Positions 50,946 to 59,581 of a DNA stretch of 64,000 bases are shown piece after piece. The notes under the pieces are model-generated. The model ran no database searches. It was not told where the DNA came from and worked only from the letters and a program-made list of their open reading frames with translations. How positions within the stretch are numbered: position 1 is the first letter of the stretch; every line of letters begins with the position of its first letter. The DNA is from Arachnia rubra (lineage in GTDB: Bacteria; Actinomycetota; Actinomycetes; Propionibacteriales; Propionibacteriaceae): contig NZ_AP024463.1 in assembly GCF_019973735.1 (NCBI RefSeq), forward strand, positions 744,001 through 808,000, in the 5' to 3' direction. The position numbers and the translations under genes were made by a program.

Positions 50946-53417
50946 GTGGACTGCGTGGTCGCGGTCGACCTGGGAGCCACCAGCGGCCGTGTGATCCTGG
51001 CTACCTTCGACGGAAAACTGGAGCTACGCGAGATCCATCGGTTCAGCACCGCTGCACAGTCCACCGAGATGGGGCTCCGGCTGGATGCGATGACGCTGTT
51101 TGGCCGGATCCAGGCGGGCATCGCCCATGCCATAGCGGCCGCACCCGGCCCCGTCAGGGCTGTCGGCGTCGACTCCTGGGCGGTGGACTACGGACTCCTG
51201 GCGGGTGATGAGCTGCTGGACCAGCCCTACAACTATCGCGACCCCCGCTGCGAGGACGGCCGCCGAGCCGTTCTTGAGAAGATCTCCCCGGCCGAACTAT
51301 ACGCTCGTACTGGAATCCAGGACCAGCCCTTCAACACCGTCAACCAGCTGGTCCACGACCTTGCCTCGGGCCGGCTCGGCGAGGCGAGCCGGTTCCTGTT
51401 GCTGCCCGACCTGATCGGCTACTGGCTGACTGGACAGCAGGTCGCTGAGCGCACCAACGCCTCCACCACCGCCCTCCTGAGTCCCGTAACTGGCGACTGG
51501 GATTGGGAGCTGATCGACTGGCTGGGGCTGCCCCGCCGGATCTTCCCCGAGGTGATCGAACCGGGGACGGTGGTCGGTCCCATCCGGTCGGGCGCAGCCG
51601 TCGGTATTCCGCTGGTGGCTGTCGGCTCCCATGACACCGCGTCGGCTGTGGCCGGTGCCCCCCTGCGAGGCCCCGACGATGTCTATCTATCGTCGGGGAC
51701 CTGGTCACTGCTGGGCATGGAACTGCCGGCCCCGATCCTGACCGAGACCTCCCGCCAGGCGAATTTCACCAACGAGGCCGGCCTGGACGGCAGCGTCCGC
51801 TACCTGAAGAACATCACGGGGCTGTGGCTGCTGTCTGAGTCCATCCGCACCTGGGGGAGACAGGGGCACGACCACGCCATTCCGGAACTCATCGCTGCCG
51901 CCCGTGGGGTGCAGGACGCGCCGGTCTTCGACGCCATGGACCCGGGCCTCGTCGCACCCGGCGACATGCCGGCCCGGCTGAAGGCACTCACCGGCGATCC
52001 CCGGCTAGACGATCCCGCGGTGCTGACCCGTTCGGTCCTGGAATCCCTGGCTGTGGCATACGATCGTACTGTCCGTGAGCTGGCGTCGCTCACGGACAGA
52101 AATCCTGCCCAGATCGTGATCGTCGGCGGCGGCTCCGCCAATACGCTCCTATGCCGGCTTGCCGCAGATCACACCGGCCTGCCCATACTCGCCGGACCCA
52201 AAGAGGCCACCGCCATCGGCAACGCCCTGGTCCAGGCACGCGCCGTCGGCCTGATCACCGGGTCCTTGAGTGATGCGAGGCAAACCGTCATGGAATCCTG
52301 CGAGATCACCGAGTACCAGCCCGCGCCCACACCCCCTGCTGGGCTGTTGGAGGCCATCTGCGACCTGTCCAACGAGTTCGGGGCCGATCCCAGATTCACC
52401 CGCGCAGGTGGCGGGAACTCGTCAGCCACGTCGGATGGGGTGTTGTGGATCAAACCGAGCGGGGTCTCGATGGCGACGCTCACCCCTAAGGATCTGGTGC
52501 CGTTGCGTATCGACGTACTGACAGCGGCCCTCGATGAGCCCGACCCAGCCCCGGAGCTGGGTGACCCCGTCCAGCACCTGGCGCAGCTGGCCCGCCTCGA
52601 CGAAGGGTCACGCCGGCCAAGCGTCGAGATCCTGTTCCACGCACTCATCGACGACCCCTATGTGCTGCACACCCACCCGCTCCTGATCAATGCGGTCACC
52701 TGCAACGAGGATGGAGAGACGCTAACCCGGGAACTGTTCGGTGACGAGGTGCTATGGGTGCCCTACGTTGATCCGGGGCTGCCGCTGGCCCGCGAGATCG
52801 CGTCACGGCGCCGGGAGTATGTGGAACGTACCGGCCGGTCTGCCCCGAAGGTCATATTTCTGATGAATCACGGGCTGATCGTGGCGGGAGCCTCGCCCGA
52901 GGCGATCCGCGCGACCAGCTACCGGGTCGTGGGACGGATCCAGCAGGCCCTGGATGAGGCGGCGACTGGGCTGTCCGCCATGGCCGAGGTCTTCCGGAAC
53001 GCCGTGGAGGCTGCGGTGGTGGTTTTCGAGGACAGCAGGGTGGCGGTGGAGTTTCCCCTCACCCGGGAGGGGGCGCGGTTCCTGGAGCAGGGCCCGCTGA
53101 TCCCGGACCAGATCGTCTACGCCGGGGCGTTCCCGGTGGTGATCGACCAGGAGAGCGATATCGCTGAGGAGGTCGCGAGATACCGGGACCGGCATGGCGC
53201 CGATCCGAAGGTCGCGGTCTTCCCAGGATGTGGGGTCGCCGCGGTGGGCGGGAACCAGGAGCAGGCCTGCACCGCCCTGGCGGTCTACATCGATGCCCTC
53301 ATCGTGGCGCAGGCGGCCTCGAAGCTGGGCCGGGTCCGGGCCCTCGACGAGCGGGAACGGCGGTTCATCGAGACCTGGGAGGCCGAGGCCTACCGGCAGA
53401 AGATGCTCCACAGCTGA
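50946..53417 (+). CDS. Rhamnulokinase fused to class II rhamnulose-1-phosphate aldolase
   Basis: An 823-residue fusion that would carry out the second and third steps of L-rhamnose breakdown: phosphorylation of L-rhamnulose, then cleavage to dihydroxyacetone phosphate and L-lactaldehyde. Residues 1 to about 455 are a FGGY-type kinase (VVAVDLGATSGRVILA at the start; VGSHDTASAVAGAP; GGGSANTLLCRLAAD). Residues about 463-823 are a zinc-dependent class II aldolase with AGGGNSSA, HTHP (His575/His577) and FLMNHGLIV. The start is GTG 50946, 1 nt after the isomerase stop. The two activities are normally separate proteins, or the aldolase is fused to a dehydrogenase instead. Confidence 0.88.
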   Translation: MDCVVAVDLGATSGRVILATFDGKLELREIHRFSTAAQSTEMGLRLDAMTLFGRIQAGIAHAIAAAPGPVRAVGVDSWAVDYGLLAGDELLDQPYNYRDPRCEDGRRAVLEKISPAELYARTGIQDQPFNTVNQLVHDLASGRLGEASRFLLLPDLIGYWLTGQQVAERTNASTTALLSPVTGDWDWELIDWLGLPRRIFPEVIEPGTVVGPIRSGAAVGIPLVAVGSHDTASAVAGAPLRGPDDVYLSSGTWSLLGMELPAPILTETSRQANFTNEAGLDGSVRYLKNITGLWLLSESIRTWGRQGHDHAIPELIAAARGVQDAPVFDAMDPGLVAPGDMPARLKALTGDPRLDDPAVLTRSVLESLAVAYDRTVRELASLTDRNPAQIVIVGGGSANTLLCRLAADHTGLPILAGPKEATAIGNALVQARAVGLITGSLSDARQTVMESCEITEYQPAPTPPAGLLEAICDLSNEFGADPRFTRAGGGNSSATSDGVLWIKPSGVSMATLTPKDLVPLRIDVLTAALDEPDPAPELGDPVQHLAQLARLDEGSRRPSVEILFHALIDDPYVLHTHPLLINAVTCNEDGETLTRELFGDEVLWVPYVDPGLPLAREIASRRREYVERTGRSAPKVIFLMNHGLIVAGASPEAIRATSYRVVGRIQQALDEAATGLSAMAEVFRNAVEAAVVVFEDSRVAVEFPLTREGARFLEQGPLIPDQIVYAGAFPVVIDQESDIAEEVARYRDRHGADPKVAVFPGCGVAAVGGNQEQACTALAVYIDALIVAQAASKLGRVRALDERERRFIETWEAEAYRQKMLHS

Positions 53418-53455
53418 CCAAGCTCGGGGTGCTCGGGCAGGTGAATGATCACGAG

Positions 53456-54298
53456 TTAGCCGCGGGAATCGATGAGGTCCCGGACCTGCGCCAGGACGTC
53501 GTCGAGCATCTGCTCGGTCAGGCGGCCGGTGAAGGTGTTCTGCTGGCTGACGTGGTAGCAGCCGACCAGGGTCACCGCGCGCCCTGATGCTTCCAGGCTG
53601 GCTGTGGCACCGTGGCCGAACCGGGGTTTGGGACGCGGCACCCTCCAGCCGAGGCGGCGGGCTGCCGCCAGGGCTGCGTCCCAGCCGATTCCCCCGAGCG
53701 CCATGATCGCTCGGATATCCGGCGACAGCTCCAGCTCACGGTCCAGCCAGGGAGAACAGGTGGTCTTCTCCACGGTGGCTGGCTTGTTCTGGGGTGGGGC
53801 GCAGTGCACGGCGGCGGTGATCCTCAGATTTGCCAGGTGCAGCCCATCCCCTGCGGCGGCGCTGGCAGGCTGGCTGGCGAACCCGGTCCGGTGGAGTGCG
53901 GCGAACAGCCAGTCCCCGGAACGGTCACCGGTGAAGACGCGCCCGGTGCGGTTACCGCCATTCGCGGCTGGGGCGAGTCCGACGATCAGGGCCCTCGCCT
54001 GGGGGTCGCCGAATGACGGTACCGGCCGGCCCCAATACGGTTCATGCCTGAATGAGGCCCGGCGGTTCGTCGTCGCTACCGACTCGCGCCAGTCCACCAG
54101 CCGTGGGCAGGCCCGGCACACCGAGACGGCGGCATCCAGCCCGGTGAGATCTGTTGCTGCCACCGCTAGCCGGGTGACATCTTCTGCGGTTTGGGCGACG
54201 GGGGTTGCCGCGGTAGCCGGGTCCCCAGGCCAGCCGCTCCCCGGCGGAACAGGCGACGCAAAAGCATCGCCTGTTAGCGGGTGTGGATCGGTCGGCAC
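53456..54298 (-). CDS. Uracil-DNA glycosylase, family 5 (UdgB, Fe-S type)
   Basis: Removes uracil and deaminated bases from DNA. The 280 residues contain an iron-sulfur cysteine pair in [13 protein letters not shown], motif [20 protein letters not shown] with a final DWLFAAL, and the C-terminal [19 protein letters not shown], whose HVSQQNT is diagnostic for family 5. The start is placed at GTG 54298 in a GTGGTG pair; longer frames add non-conserved sequence. Standalone gene, convergent with the rhamnose operon. Confidence 0.9.
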   Translation of the reverse strand: MPTDPHPLTGDAFASPVPPGSGWPGDPATAATPVAQTAEDVTRLAVAATDLTGLDAAVSVCRACPRLVDWRESVATTNRRASFRHEPYWGRPVPSFGDPQARALIVGLAPAANGGNRTGRVFTGDRSGDWLFAALHRTGFASQPASAAAGDGLHLANLRITAAVHCAPPQNKPATVEKTTCSPWLDRELELSPDIRAIMALGGIGWDAALAAARRLGWRVPRPKPRFGHGATASLEASGRAVTLVGCYHVSQQNTFTGRLTEQMLDDVLAQVRDLIDSRG

Positions 54299-54338
54299 CA
54301 CCCCAGGGTAACGAGGTGCCGGCAAGCCGTGTGCCCGG

Positions 54339-54749
54339 TCAGGTGATCGACACGATCTCGACCATTTCCTCAAGCCCGGTGAAATCTGCGGCATTTCTTG
54401 TAATGAGTGGGAGCTTCTCTGCGATTGCCACGGAGGTGATCAGCAGATCAGCGAAACGACGTCTCGGCTGTCTCCCCATCGCCAGAACCGCTGAGTAGAC
54501 ACGGCCGTAAGCGCGGGCGGCCTCGGTGGTGAAAGGAATTGGGTCGAAGACGGCTTCTGCACGTTGAAGCCTGTCCTGGCGGCGTGCGCGTTCGCCCGGG
54601 TCATTGCAAGCTGCTGGCCCGGCGGCGAGTTCGGCCATTGTAATCACTGATACCGCCACCTGTTCGGGAAGTAGTTCTGCGGGAATGTGCTCCAGATCGA
54701 TCACCACTGATGTGTCGAGCAAACCCGCAGCGAGCCGCTGCCTAGGCAC
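54339..54749 (-). CDS. vapC: PIN-domain toxin (VapC family)
   Basis: A 136-residue PIN-domain ribonuclease-type toxin: [11 protein letters not shown] (first acidic residue), MAELAAG (second), [26 protein letters not shown] (third acidic cluster and core strand). The start is GTG 54749, nested in the last codons of the Phd-type antitoxin gene so that translation is coupled. VapC toxins cut tRNA or rRNA. The partner antitoxin is directly upstream. Confidence 0.9.
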   Translation of the reverse strand: MPRQRLAAGLLDTSVVIDLEHIPAELLPEQVAVSVITMAELAAGPAACNDPGERARRQDRLQRAEAVFDPIPFTTEAARAYGRVYSAVLAMGRQPRRRFADLLITSVAIAEKLPLITRNAADFTGLEEMVEIVSIT

Positions 54750-54996
54750 GAGGCACGCAGGTCTGGTCGATCGCCTCGTCCAGGTCGGCCTGGAACTTCT
54801 CATGGTCCAGAGGAGGTGCGTTTCTGAAGACTTCAGTCACGGCGTGAGCATCCACGAGCCTTTGACGGCGCATAGGACGAAGTTCTCCGACAGGCTGGCT
54901 GTGCCGGGTCACGATGAAGCTCTGCCCCTCGTCCAAGGCACGCATGATCCGGCCGCTGTCATTGCGAAGTTCTCGTTGGCTAATGACCTCACTCAT
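54742..54996 (-). CDS. Phd/YefM-type antitoxin
   Basis: An 84-residue antitoxin. The N-terminal Phd DNA-binding fold reads SEVISQRELRNDSGRIMRALDEGQSFIVTRHSQPVGEL, and the C-terminal tail (VTEVFRNAPPLDHEKFQADLDEAID) would bind the toxin. ATG 54996 is preferred over an ATG six codons upstream because the latter lies inside the operator. A perfect 21-bp palindrome just upstream (55004-55024) overlaps the -10 box, typical of autorepression. Confidence 0.9.
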   Translation of the reverse strand: MSEVISQRELRNDSGRIMRALDEGQSFIVTRHSQPVGELRPMRRQRLVDAHAVTEVFRNAPPLDHEKFQADLDEAIDQTCVPRA

Positions 54997-55002
54997 GAGC
55001 CA

Positions 55003-55024
55003 ATTGTAGCACATTGTGCTACAA
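55003..55024 (-). promoter_or_regulatory. Operator palindrome and -10 of Phd-VapC operon
   Basis: TTGTAGCACA-T-TGTGCTACAA (55004-55024) is a perfect 10+1+10 palindrome. On the minus strand its edge forms TACAAT (55008-55003), a consensus -10 whose expected start point falls on the antitoxin ATG at 54996, again suggesting a leaderless mRNA repressed by its own antitoxin. Confidence 0.7.
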
Positions 55025-55156
55025 CATGTCCGGGATCCTCAATGACGTTATTCTCTCGCGATATCTTGAAGCGAGATGGCTGGCAGGCTAGTCGTAGGGT
55101 AGAGCTGTGATGCCATATTTAAGTGGTATCGGGAAAGATCTTGAAAGGATTTTGAG

Positions 55157-55815
55157 GTGCCCAGAGAACGCCTGTCTGCCTTTGTTGATGCTGTTATCGC
55201 GATCGTGATGACGATTCTGGTATTAGAATTGAAAAAGCCCTCCGAAGTCACCTGGGAGGCGTTGTGGGAGCTGCGTTCTCATTTTTTCGCCTATGCGGTG
55301 TCTTTCCTCTGGCTGGGGGCAATGTGGATTAATAATCATAGCGAATGGTATAACGTCAAACGGGTGAGCCAGAAAACAGTCTGGTTGACTGTTCTCATGT
55401 TGTTCTCAGCTTCTTTCTTCCCTTGCTTCACAGATCTGGAAGGTTATTCAGGAGCCATCTCTTCGCGGCATCTCCCCTTGTCAACCGCAGGTTGGTGGAA
55501 GCTTGACCGCTTTGCTGAATAAACTTCCTGGTGTCAACGAATTTCTTCAACTCCACGGCGCAGATTCTTTATGGTGGAGTTGTGCTATTGATCACCCTGA
55601 TGAATTTCCTCATGTATGCCTCACTTCGTGAAGACAATCAGGATGTGAAGTCCTTCTCCAGTAGAATGTCGCGGCGTAACCGGTGGATGATGCTTGATAT
55701 CGTGATCAAGTTGGTTGGGTTAACCCTGACCATTGTCGTCTTTCCGCCCGCGATGCTACTTTCGGTGCTTGTGACGCTGCTTTTGATAGTTGTCCCGCAG
55801 CAGTTCAGGGCATGA
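55157..55815 (+). pseudogene. TMEM175-family potassium channel gene disrupted by an 89-bp element
   Basis: Bacterial TMEM175 channels are six-helix potassium channels of about 200 residues. The first reading frame (GTG 55157) gives RERLSAFVDAVIAIVMTILVLELKKP (channel helix 1, with FVD in place of the usual FSD) through FFPCFTDL. Foreign bases then end it at 55522. Deleting 55439-55527 plus one CTG duplication (92 nt) joins FFPCFTDL directly to VSTNFFNSTAQILYGG in one frame to 55815, a full family-length channel. The gene is thus broken by a single recent insertion. Confidence 0.85.
55439..55527. mobile_element. 89-bp MITE in the TMEM175 gene
   Basis: Terminal inverted repeats GAAGGTTATTCAG (55439-55451) and CTGAATAAACTTC (55515-55527), 12 of 13 bases complementary, are flanked by a 3-bp duplication CTG (55436-55438 and 55528-55530). 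There is no coding capacity. The ends resemble the IS5-family element at 35725 (GAGGCTTATTCATAG, 3-bp duplication), so its transposase family probably mobilised it. Confidence 0.85.
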
Positions 55816-55874
55816 CTGCTGTTGTGTGAGGTTTGAGCACTGCTGGTTATATGGTGGCGACTAGTTTTGGGGGT

Positions 55875-56531
55875 ATGAGTGAGATGAGGATTACCAAGCT
55901 GCATCATGCGTCGCTGCTGGTGGAGACCGTCCAGGCCCGGGTGCTCATCGACCCGGGGAGCCTTGGGCCCCGGCCTGATCTTGACGGGCTTGACGCCATC
56001 CTGGTCACCCACGACCACTACGACCATGCGGAACCGCAGGTCCTGGCTGAGGCCGCTCACCGTGGGATAGCCATCTGGGCGCCGTCAGATGCGATCGTTC
56101 GCCTGGAGGTCCAGGGGGAGAGCGTGCACGAGGCGCAGGCCGGTGATGCCTTCACGATCGGCGACCTTGACGTCCTGGTCGCAGGTGACCGGCATGCGGA
56201 GGTGCATCCCGATGTTCTAGGACCGCTGAACCGGGCCTATCTGCTGGGTGGACGGCTCTTCATCACCGGCGACGAGCACGCGATCCCGCCGGGGCCTGTG
56301 GAAGTCCTGGCTACTCCGGTGGACGCTCCTTGGCTGCGTGCCACTGACCTGATCCGCTACGTCCGGCAGGTACAGCCCCGGCGGGTGCTCGGTGTACACG
56401 ACGGCCTGATCAATCCAGAGGTGCTCAACCCCGATGGTCTCACGGTCGTCGACGCTGTCCTGCAGTCCCTACTGCGTGAGGGCGCCGAGACGGTCGACCG
56501 GTTGCCGGTCGGCGACAGCATGACGTTGTGA
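55875..56531 (+). CDS. MBL-fold metal-dependent hydrolase (UlaG-like)
   Basis: A 218-residue metallo-beta-lactamase-fold protein. The metal-binding motif is VTHDHYDHAE (H-x-H-x-D-H, about residues 46-54), followed by GDRHAEVH and GDEHA, with GVHDG near the C-terminus. The absence of further domains and the LHHASLLVE start are typical of UlaG/YtkL-like small hydrolases of broad or unknown substrate. ATG 55875 is used because GGGGG precedes it. Solitary gene. Confidence 0.82.
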   Translation: MSEMRITKLHHASLLVETVQARVLIDPGSLGPRPDLDGLDAILVTHDHYDHAEPQVLAEAAHRGIAIWAPSDAIVRLEVQGESVHEAQAGDAFTIGDLDVLVAGDRHAEVHPDVLGPLNRAYLLGGRLFITGDEHAIPPGPVEVLATPVDAPWLRATDLIRYVRQVQPRRVLGVHDGLINPEVLNPDGLTVVDAVLQSLLREGAETVDRLPVGDSMTL

Positions 56532-56543
56532 CCACGCCACCCC

Positions 56544-56960
56544 TCAGTCTTTGGGGATTCCGCCGCCGTCGCGGATCCGCATTGCTGCTGCCACCCGGTT
56601 GTCGACTTCCAGTTTCAGGAAGATCCGGGTGATGTTGGCTTTCACCGTCGCCAGACTCATGTAGAGCTCGTGGGCTATGTCCTGGTTCGACTTGCCCTCC
56701 GCGAGCAGGCGGGCGACGTCGCGTTCCCGGGTGGTCAGGGAGTCCAGGTTCTGCTTGGCGGCCGTATCCACCCGCTCCTGAGCGGTGGCGGCCGCGATGA
56801 CCTGCCCCGCGACCTGTGGCGACAGCACCGGCTCCCCTGCGGCGGCGCGGCGGATGGCGTCCAGCATCTCGGCGGGAGAGGTGTCCTTGAGGAGGAAACC
56901 ACGTGCCCCGGCCTTCAGAGCACGCAACACGTAGTCATCGGTGTTGAAGGTGGTGAGCAT
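56544..56960 (-). pseudogene. LuxR-type response regulator lacking the front of its receiver domain
   Basis: Reads MLTTFNTDDYVLRALKAGARGFLLKDTSPAEML (the second half of a receiver, including the conserved Lys) and a complete LuxR-type helix-turn-helix (LTTRERDVARLLAEGKSNQDIAHELY). The first 80 or so residues of a normal regulator, with the phospho-acceptor Asp, are missing. Upstream in this frame only PNPPAII is homologous before a TAG. The preceding DNA is instead the end of the histidine kinase gene, so a deletion has joined the two genes. It could still yield a short DNA-binding protein. Confidence 0.75.
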
Positions 56961-58096
56961 GATGATCGCTGGTGGATTGGGCTGGGACAGCAGCCGTCCC
57001 GCTCGCTAGCCGACCAGCGGCCGCCGATCAGCTCCATCCGCTCCGCCAATCCAACCAGTCCCAGCCGGGAGCCCGGGCCACGGGGCGTGCCAGTGAGGGG
57101 ATTGGTGACCCGGATGAGCAGTCCCTCGCCGCGCGATCCCGTCACTCGCACCTCGACGGGGGCGCCGGGCGCATGCTTGCGGGCGTTGGTCAGGCTCTCC
57201 TGCACGATGTGGAAGCCGTGGCGGCCGACCTGGCTGGGCACCTCGGCCAGATCCGCCTGGACGTCGAGGCCGATGTGTTGTCCGGCCTGCCGCGCCTCCG
57301 CGACCAGTATCGGCACCTGCTCGATTCCCGGCTGGGGTGGGGCTGGGGCGGAACCGGAGTCCCGCAGGGTGCCGAGCACCAGGCGCAGTTCGTTGAGAGA
57401 GCGTTTTGCGTTGTCGTTGATGAGCTGGGCGGCCTCGCGGATCTCGGTGGGGGTCATGTTGTCGCGGTAGGCGAGCGCCCCGGAGGCCATCGCTACCAGT
57501 GAGATGCGGTGGGCCACCACGTCATGCATCTCGCGGGCGATGCGCTCGCGTTCGGCCAGCCGCACCTGCTCCAGGCGGGCCTCGTCAGCCCGCCGGGCGG
57601 CCTCCTCCCGTGCCGCCTCCGCGGCCAGGGTCTTCTGCCGCTGCTGGATTCCATGGCCGACGGCGGTTGCGGTGACGATGCCCAGCGCCAGGAACGTGGC
57701 CTGCACGATGACCGGCTGATTCCAGTTCCCCCTGAAGCCCTCCACCGCGCAAGCCAGCATCGCTGCCGTCCCGGAGAGCAGGGCCTGCGGCAGAGGACGC
57801 CACCTGGCGAGATAGGCCGTCAGGATCACCAGGGCCGGGTTCAGCTCAGGCCCCATGGTCCGCAGCACCACCGCGGCCACCAGCAGTTTTGCCAGGTGGC
57901 GGCTCTGGCGTCCTGCGATCAAGGCCAGGGACAAGACGTCGCAGGCCGGCGGTAGGAGCATGGCGGCATCCCAGCCCCGCCGCAGCGTAGACCACAGCAG
58001 CGGAGAGACGTAGTAGAGCTGCATCAGTCCGGTGAGCGGCCACACGGTGAGCGACCGCCCTCGTCGGAAGGGGGCACCGGAGGGATGGTGATTCAC
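56915..58096 (-). CDS. Histidine kinase (NarL/DesK class) with replaced C-terminus
   Basis: A 393-residue sensor kinase: four or five membrane helices (about 15-135), a helix region, HisKA_3 with phospho-acceptor His in AREMHDVVAHRISLV (about 191-205), and HATPase_c with ESLTNARKHAPGAPVEV and RLGLVGLAERMELIGGRWSA (G2 box, about 342-361). After this the sequence should finish in a short strand. Instead it runs out of homology (SERDGCCPSPIHQRSS) into response-regulator DNA in the wrong frame. The start is GTG 58096. The catalytic core seems complete, so some activity is possible, but its own regulator is truncated. Confidence 0.8.
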   Translation of the reverse strand: MNHHPSGAPFRRGRSLTVWPLTGLMQLYYVSPLLWSTLRRGWDAAMLLPPACDVLSLALIAGRQSRHLAKLLVAAVVLRTMGPELNPALVILTAYLARWRPLPQALLSGTAAMLACAVEGFRGNWNQPVIVQATFLALGIVTATAVGHGIQQRQKTLAAEAAREEAARRADEARLEQVRLAERERIAREMHDVVAHRISLVAMASGALAYRDNMTPTEIREAAQLINDNAKRSLNELRLVLGTLRDSGSAPAPPQPGIEQVPILVAEARQAGQHIGLDVQADLAEVPSQVGRHGFHIVQESLTNARKHAPGAPVEVRVTGSRGEGLLIRVTNPLTGTPRGPGSRLGLVGLAERMELIGGRWSASERDGCCPSPIHQRSSCSPPSTPMTTCCVL

Positions 58097-58243
58097 CCGT
58101 CCAGCAAAGCATGAATGACGCTGCTGAATGGCTGTCGCCGGTCCTTTACTGACCTTCGGCTACCTCAGATCCAGTCCATGGTCGAGGCAGCTCCAGCCCC
58201 TGGCAGCTGGAGGCGGCCTAGCCGGCTTGGGTGGGCTGGAGTC

Positions 58244-59416
58244 ATGATCACGATCACAGAACTGACCAAGCGGTACGGCAGGGGGACACGCCAGGTCGTT
58301 GCCGTCGACCGCATCTCATTCGATGTCGCTCCGGGCACCGTCACCGGTTTTCTCGGGCCGAACGGGGCCGGGAAGTCCACCACCCTGCGGATCCTGTGTG
58401 GACTGGCGGACGCCACCAGCGGCTCGGCGCTCATCGGCGGCGTCTCATACCGCCAGCTCCCCAACCCTGGTCACACCGTCGGCGCGCTACTCGACGCCTC
58501 CGCCACCCATCCTGGCCGCACCGGGACCGAGACACTGCGCCTGGCCGCGATGTCCATGGGGGCCGACCGTGACCGGGTCACCGAGCTGCTCGACCTGGTC
58601 GGCCTGACCCGGCCCGAGGTCAGCCGTCGTGTCGGCACCTACTCGCTGGGCATGCGACAGCGGCTCGGCATCGCGCTGGCGCTGCTCGGTGACCCGGAGG
58701 TCCTAGTGCTCGACGAGCCCGCCAACGGACTCGACCCGCAGGGCATCGTGTGGCTGCGTCACCTGGTGGCCGCTATCGCCCTGACACTGGCCTTCGCCGC
58801 CGGTGGAGCCATGACCCGCGTCCAGGGGTTTTCCGGCGTCGCCGCCCTGGCTGTCGCACCCGCCGGGACTCTGCTGACGGTGGTGGCGATCCTGGCCACC
58901 ACCAGCGAATACGCCAACCGCAGCGTGATGGGTACCTACCTCCTGGAACCTCATCGCGGACGTGTGCTGGCGGCCCGGGCGCTGGCGCTGGTCGTCGTCA
59001 CGCTCGTTTCCTATGGGCTCATCTACCTGGCCGCGGTGCCGGTGAACTTCATCGCGGCCGCGTTCAAGAACACCACTCCCGACTGGTCGGTGGACGGTGT
59101 GCTGCTGACCGGTGTCGTGCTCGTCGCAGTGCTCTACGTGCTGGAGGCCTACGCCATGGGCCTGCTGTTGCTCAATGGTCCCACTGCCATCGTCATGATC
59201 CTGGTGCAGCCCATGGTCTTCAACATGATCCGCACCGCGCTGCCCCAGCATGCCGGGGCGCTGGCCTGGGTCGATCCGACTACCCCGTCGGCGATGCTCC
59301 GGCAGGGCAGCTACACTCCGGTGGAATGGGCGACGACCGGCACGGGGGTCGCGATCTGGCTGGTCGTCCCCGCCATCGCAGGGGTGTTGCGGGTGCTGCG
59401 TAAGGAGGTCAGTTAA
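58244..59416 (+). CDS. ABC ATPase-permease fusion, probably created by deletion
   Basis: A 390-residue chimera. Residues 1-174 are the front of a drug- or bacteriocin-export type ATPase with Walker A GPNGAGKST (38-46), signature YSLGMRQR (133-140) and Walker B VLVLDEP (153-159), then GLDPQGIVWLRHL. At that point the H-loop and C-terminal part are absent, and the sequence continues as an ABC-2 permease missing its first helix (IALTLAFAAGGAMTRV... onward, five helices). Natural exporters of this kind encode the two as separate genes. The in-frame junction beside a deletion-damaged two-component system suggests a degenerate locus; activity is unlikely without the H-loop. Confidence 0.7.
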   Translation: MITITELTKRYGRGTRQVVAVDRISFDVAPGTVTGFLGPNGAGKSTTLRILCGLADATSGSALIGGVSYRQLPNPGHTVGALLDASATHPGRTGTETLRLAAMSMGADRDRVTELLDLVGLTRPEVSRRVGTYSLGMRQRLGIALALLGDPEVLVLDEPANGLDPQGIVWLRHLVAAIALTLAFAAGGAMTRVQGFSGVAALAVAPAGTLLTVVAILATTSEYANRSVMGTYLLEPHRGRVLAARALALVVVTLVSYGLIYLAAVPVNFIAAAFKNTTPDWSVDGVLLTGVVLVAVLYVLEAYAMGLLLLNGPTAIVMILVQPMVFNMIRTALPQHAGALAWVDPTTPSAMLRQGSYTPVEWATTGTGVAIWLVVPAIAGVLRVLRKEVS

Positions 59417-59581
59417 TGAGGGTCACTCGTGTAGGGATTCCCACGGGTGGGGCGGCGGATTCGTTGGAACCCTGACCGGTGGCGGCACCGTCGGTGACGG
59501 ATAGCTGCCGACGCTTTACTGCAGGTGTGGAAAGGCTCTCAGACTATGGTGCTGTGAACTTTCGTTAGGCAGAATTGGTCA

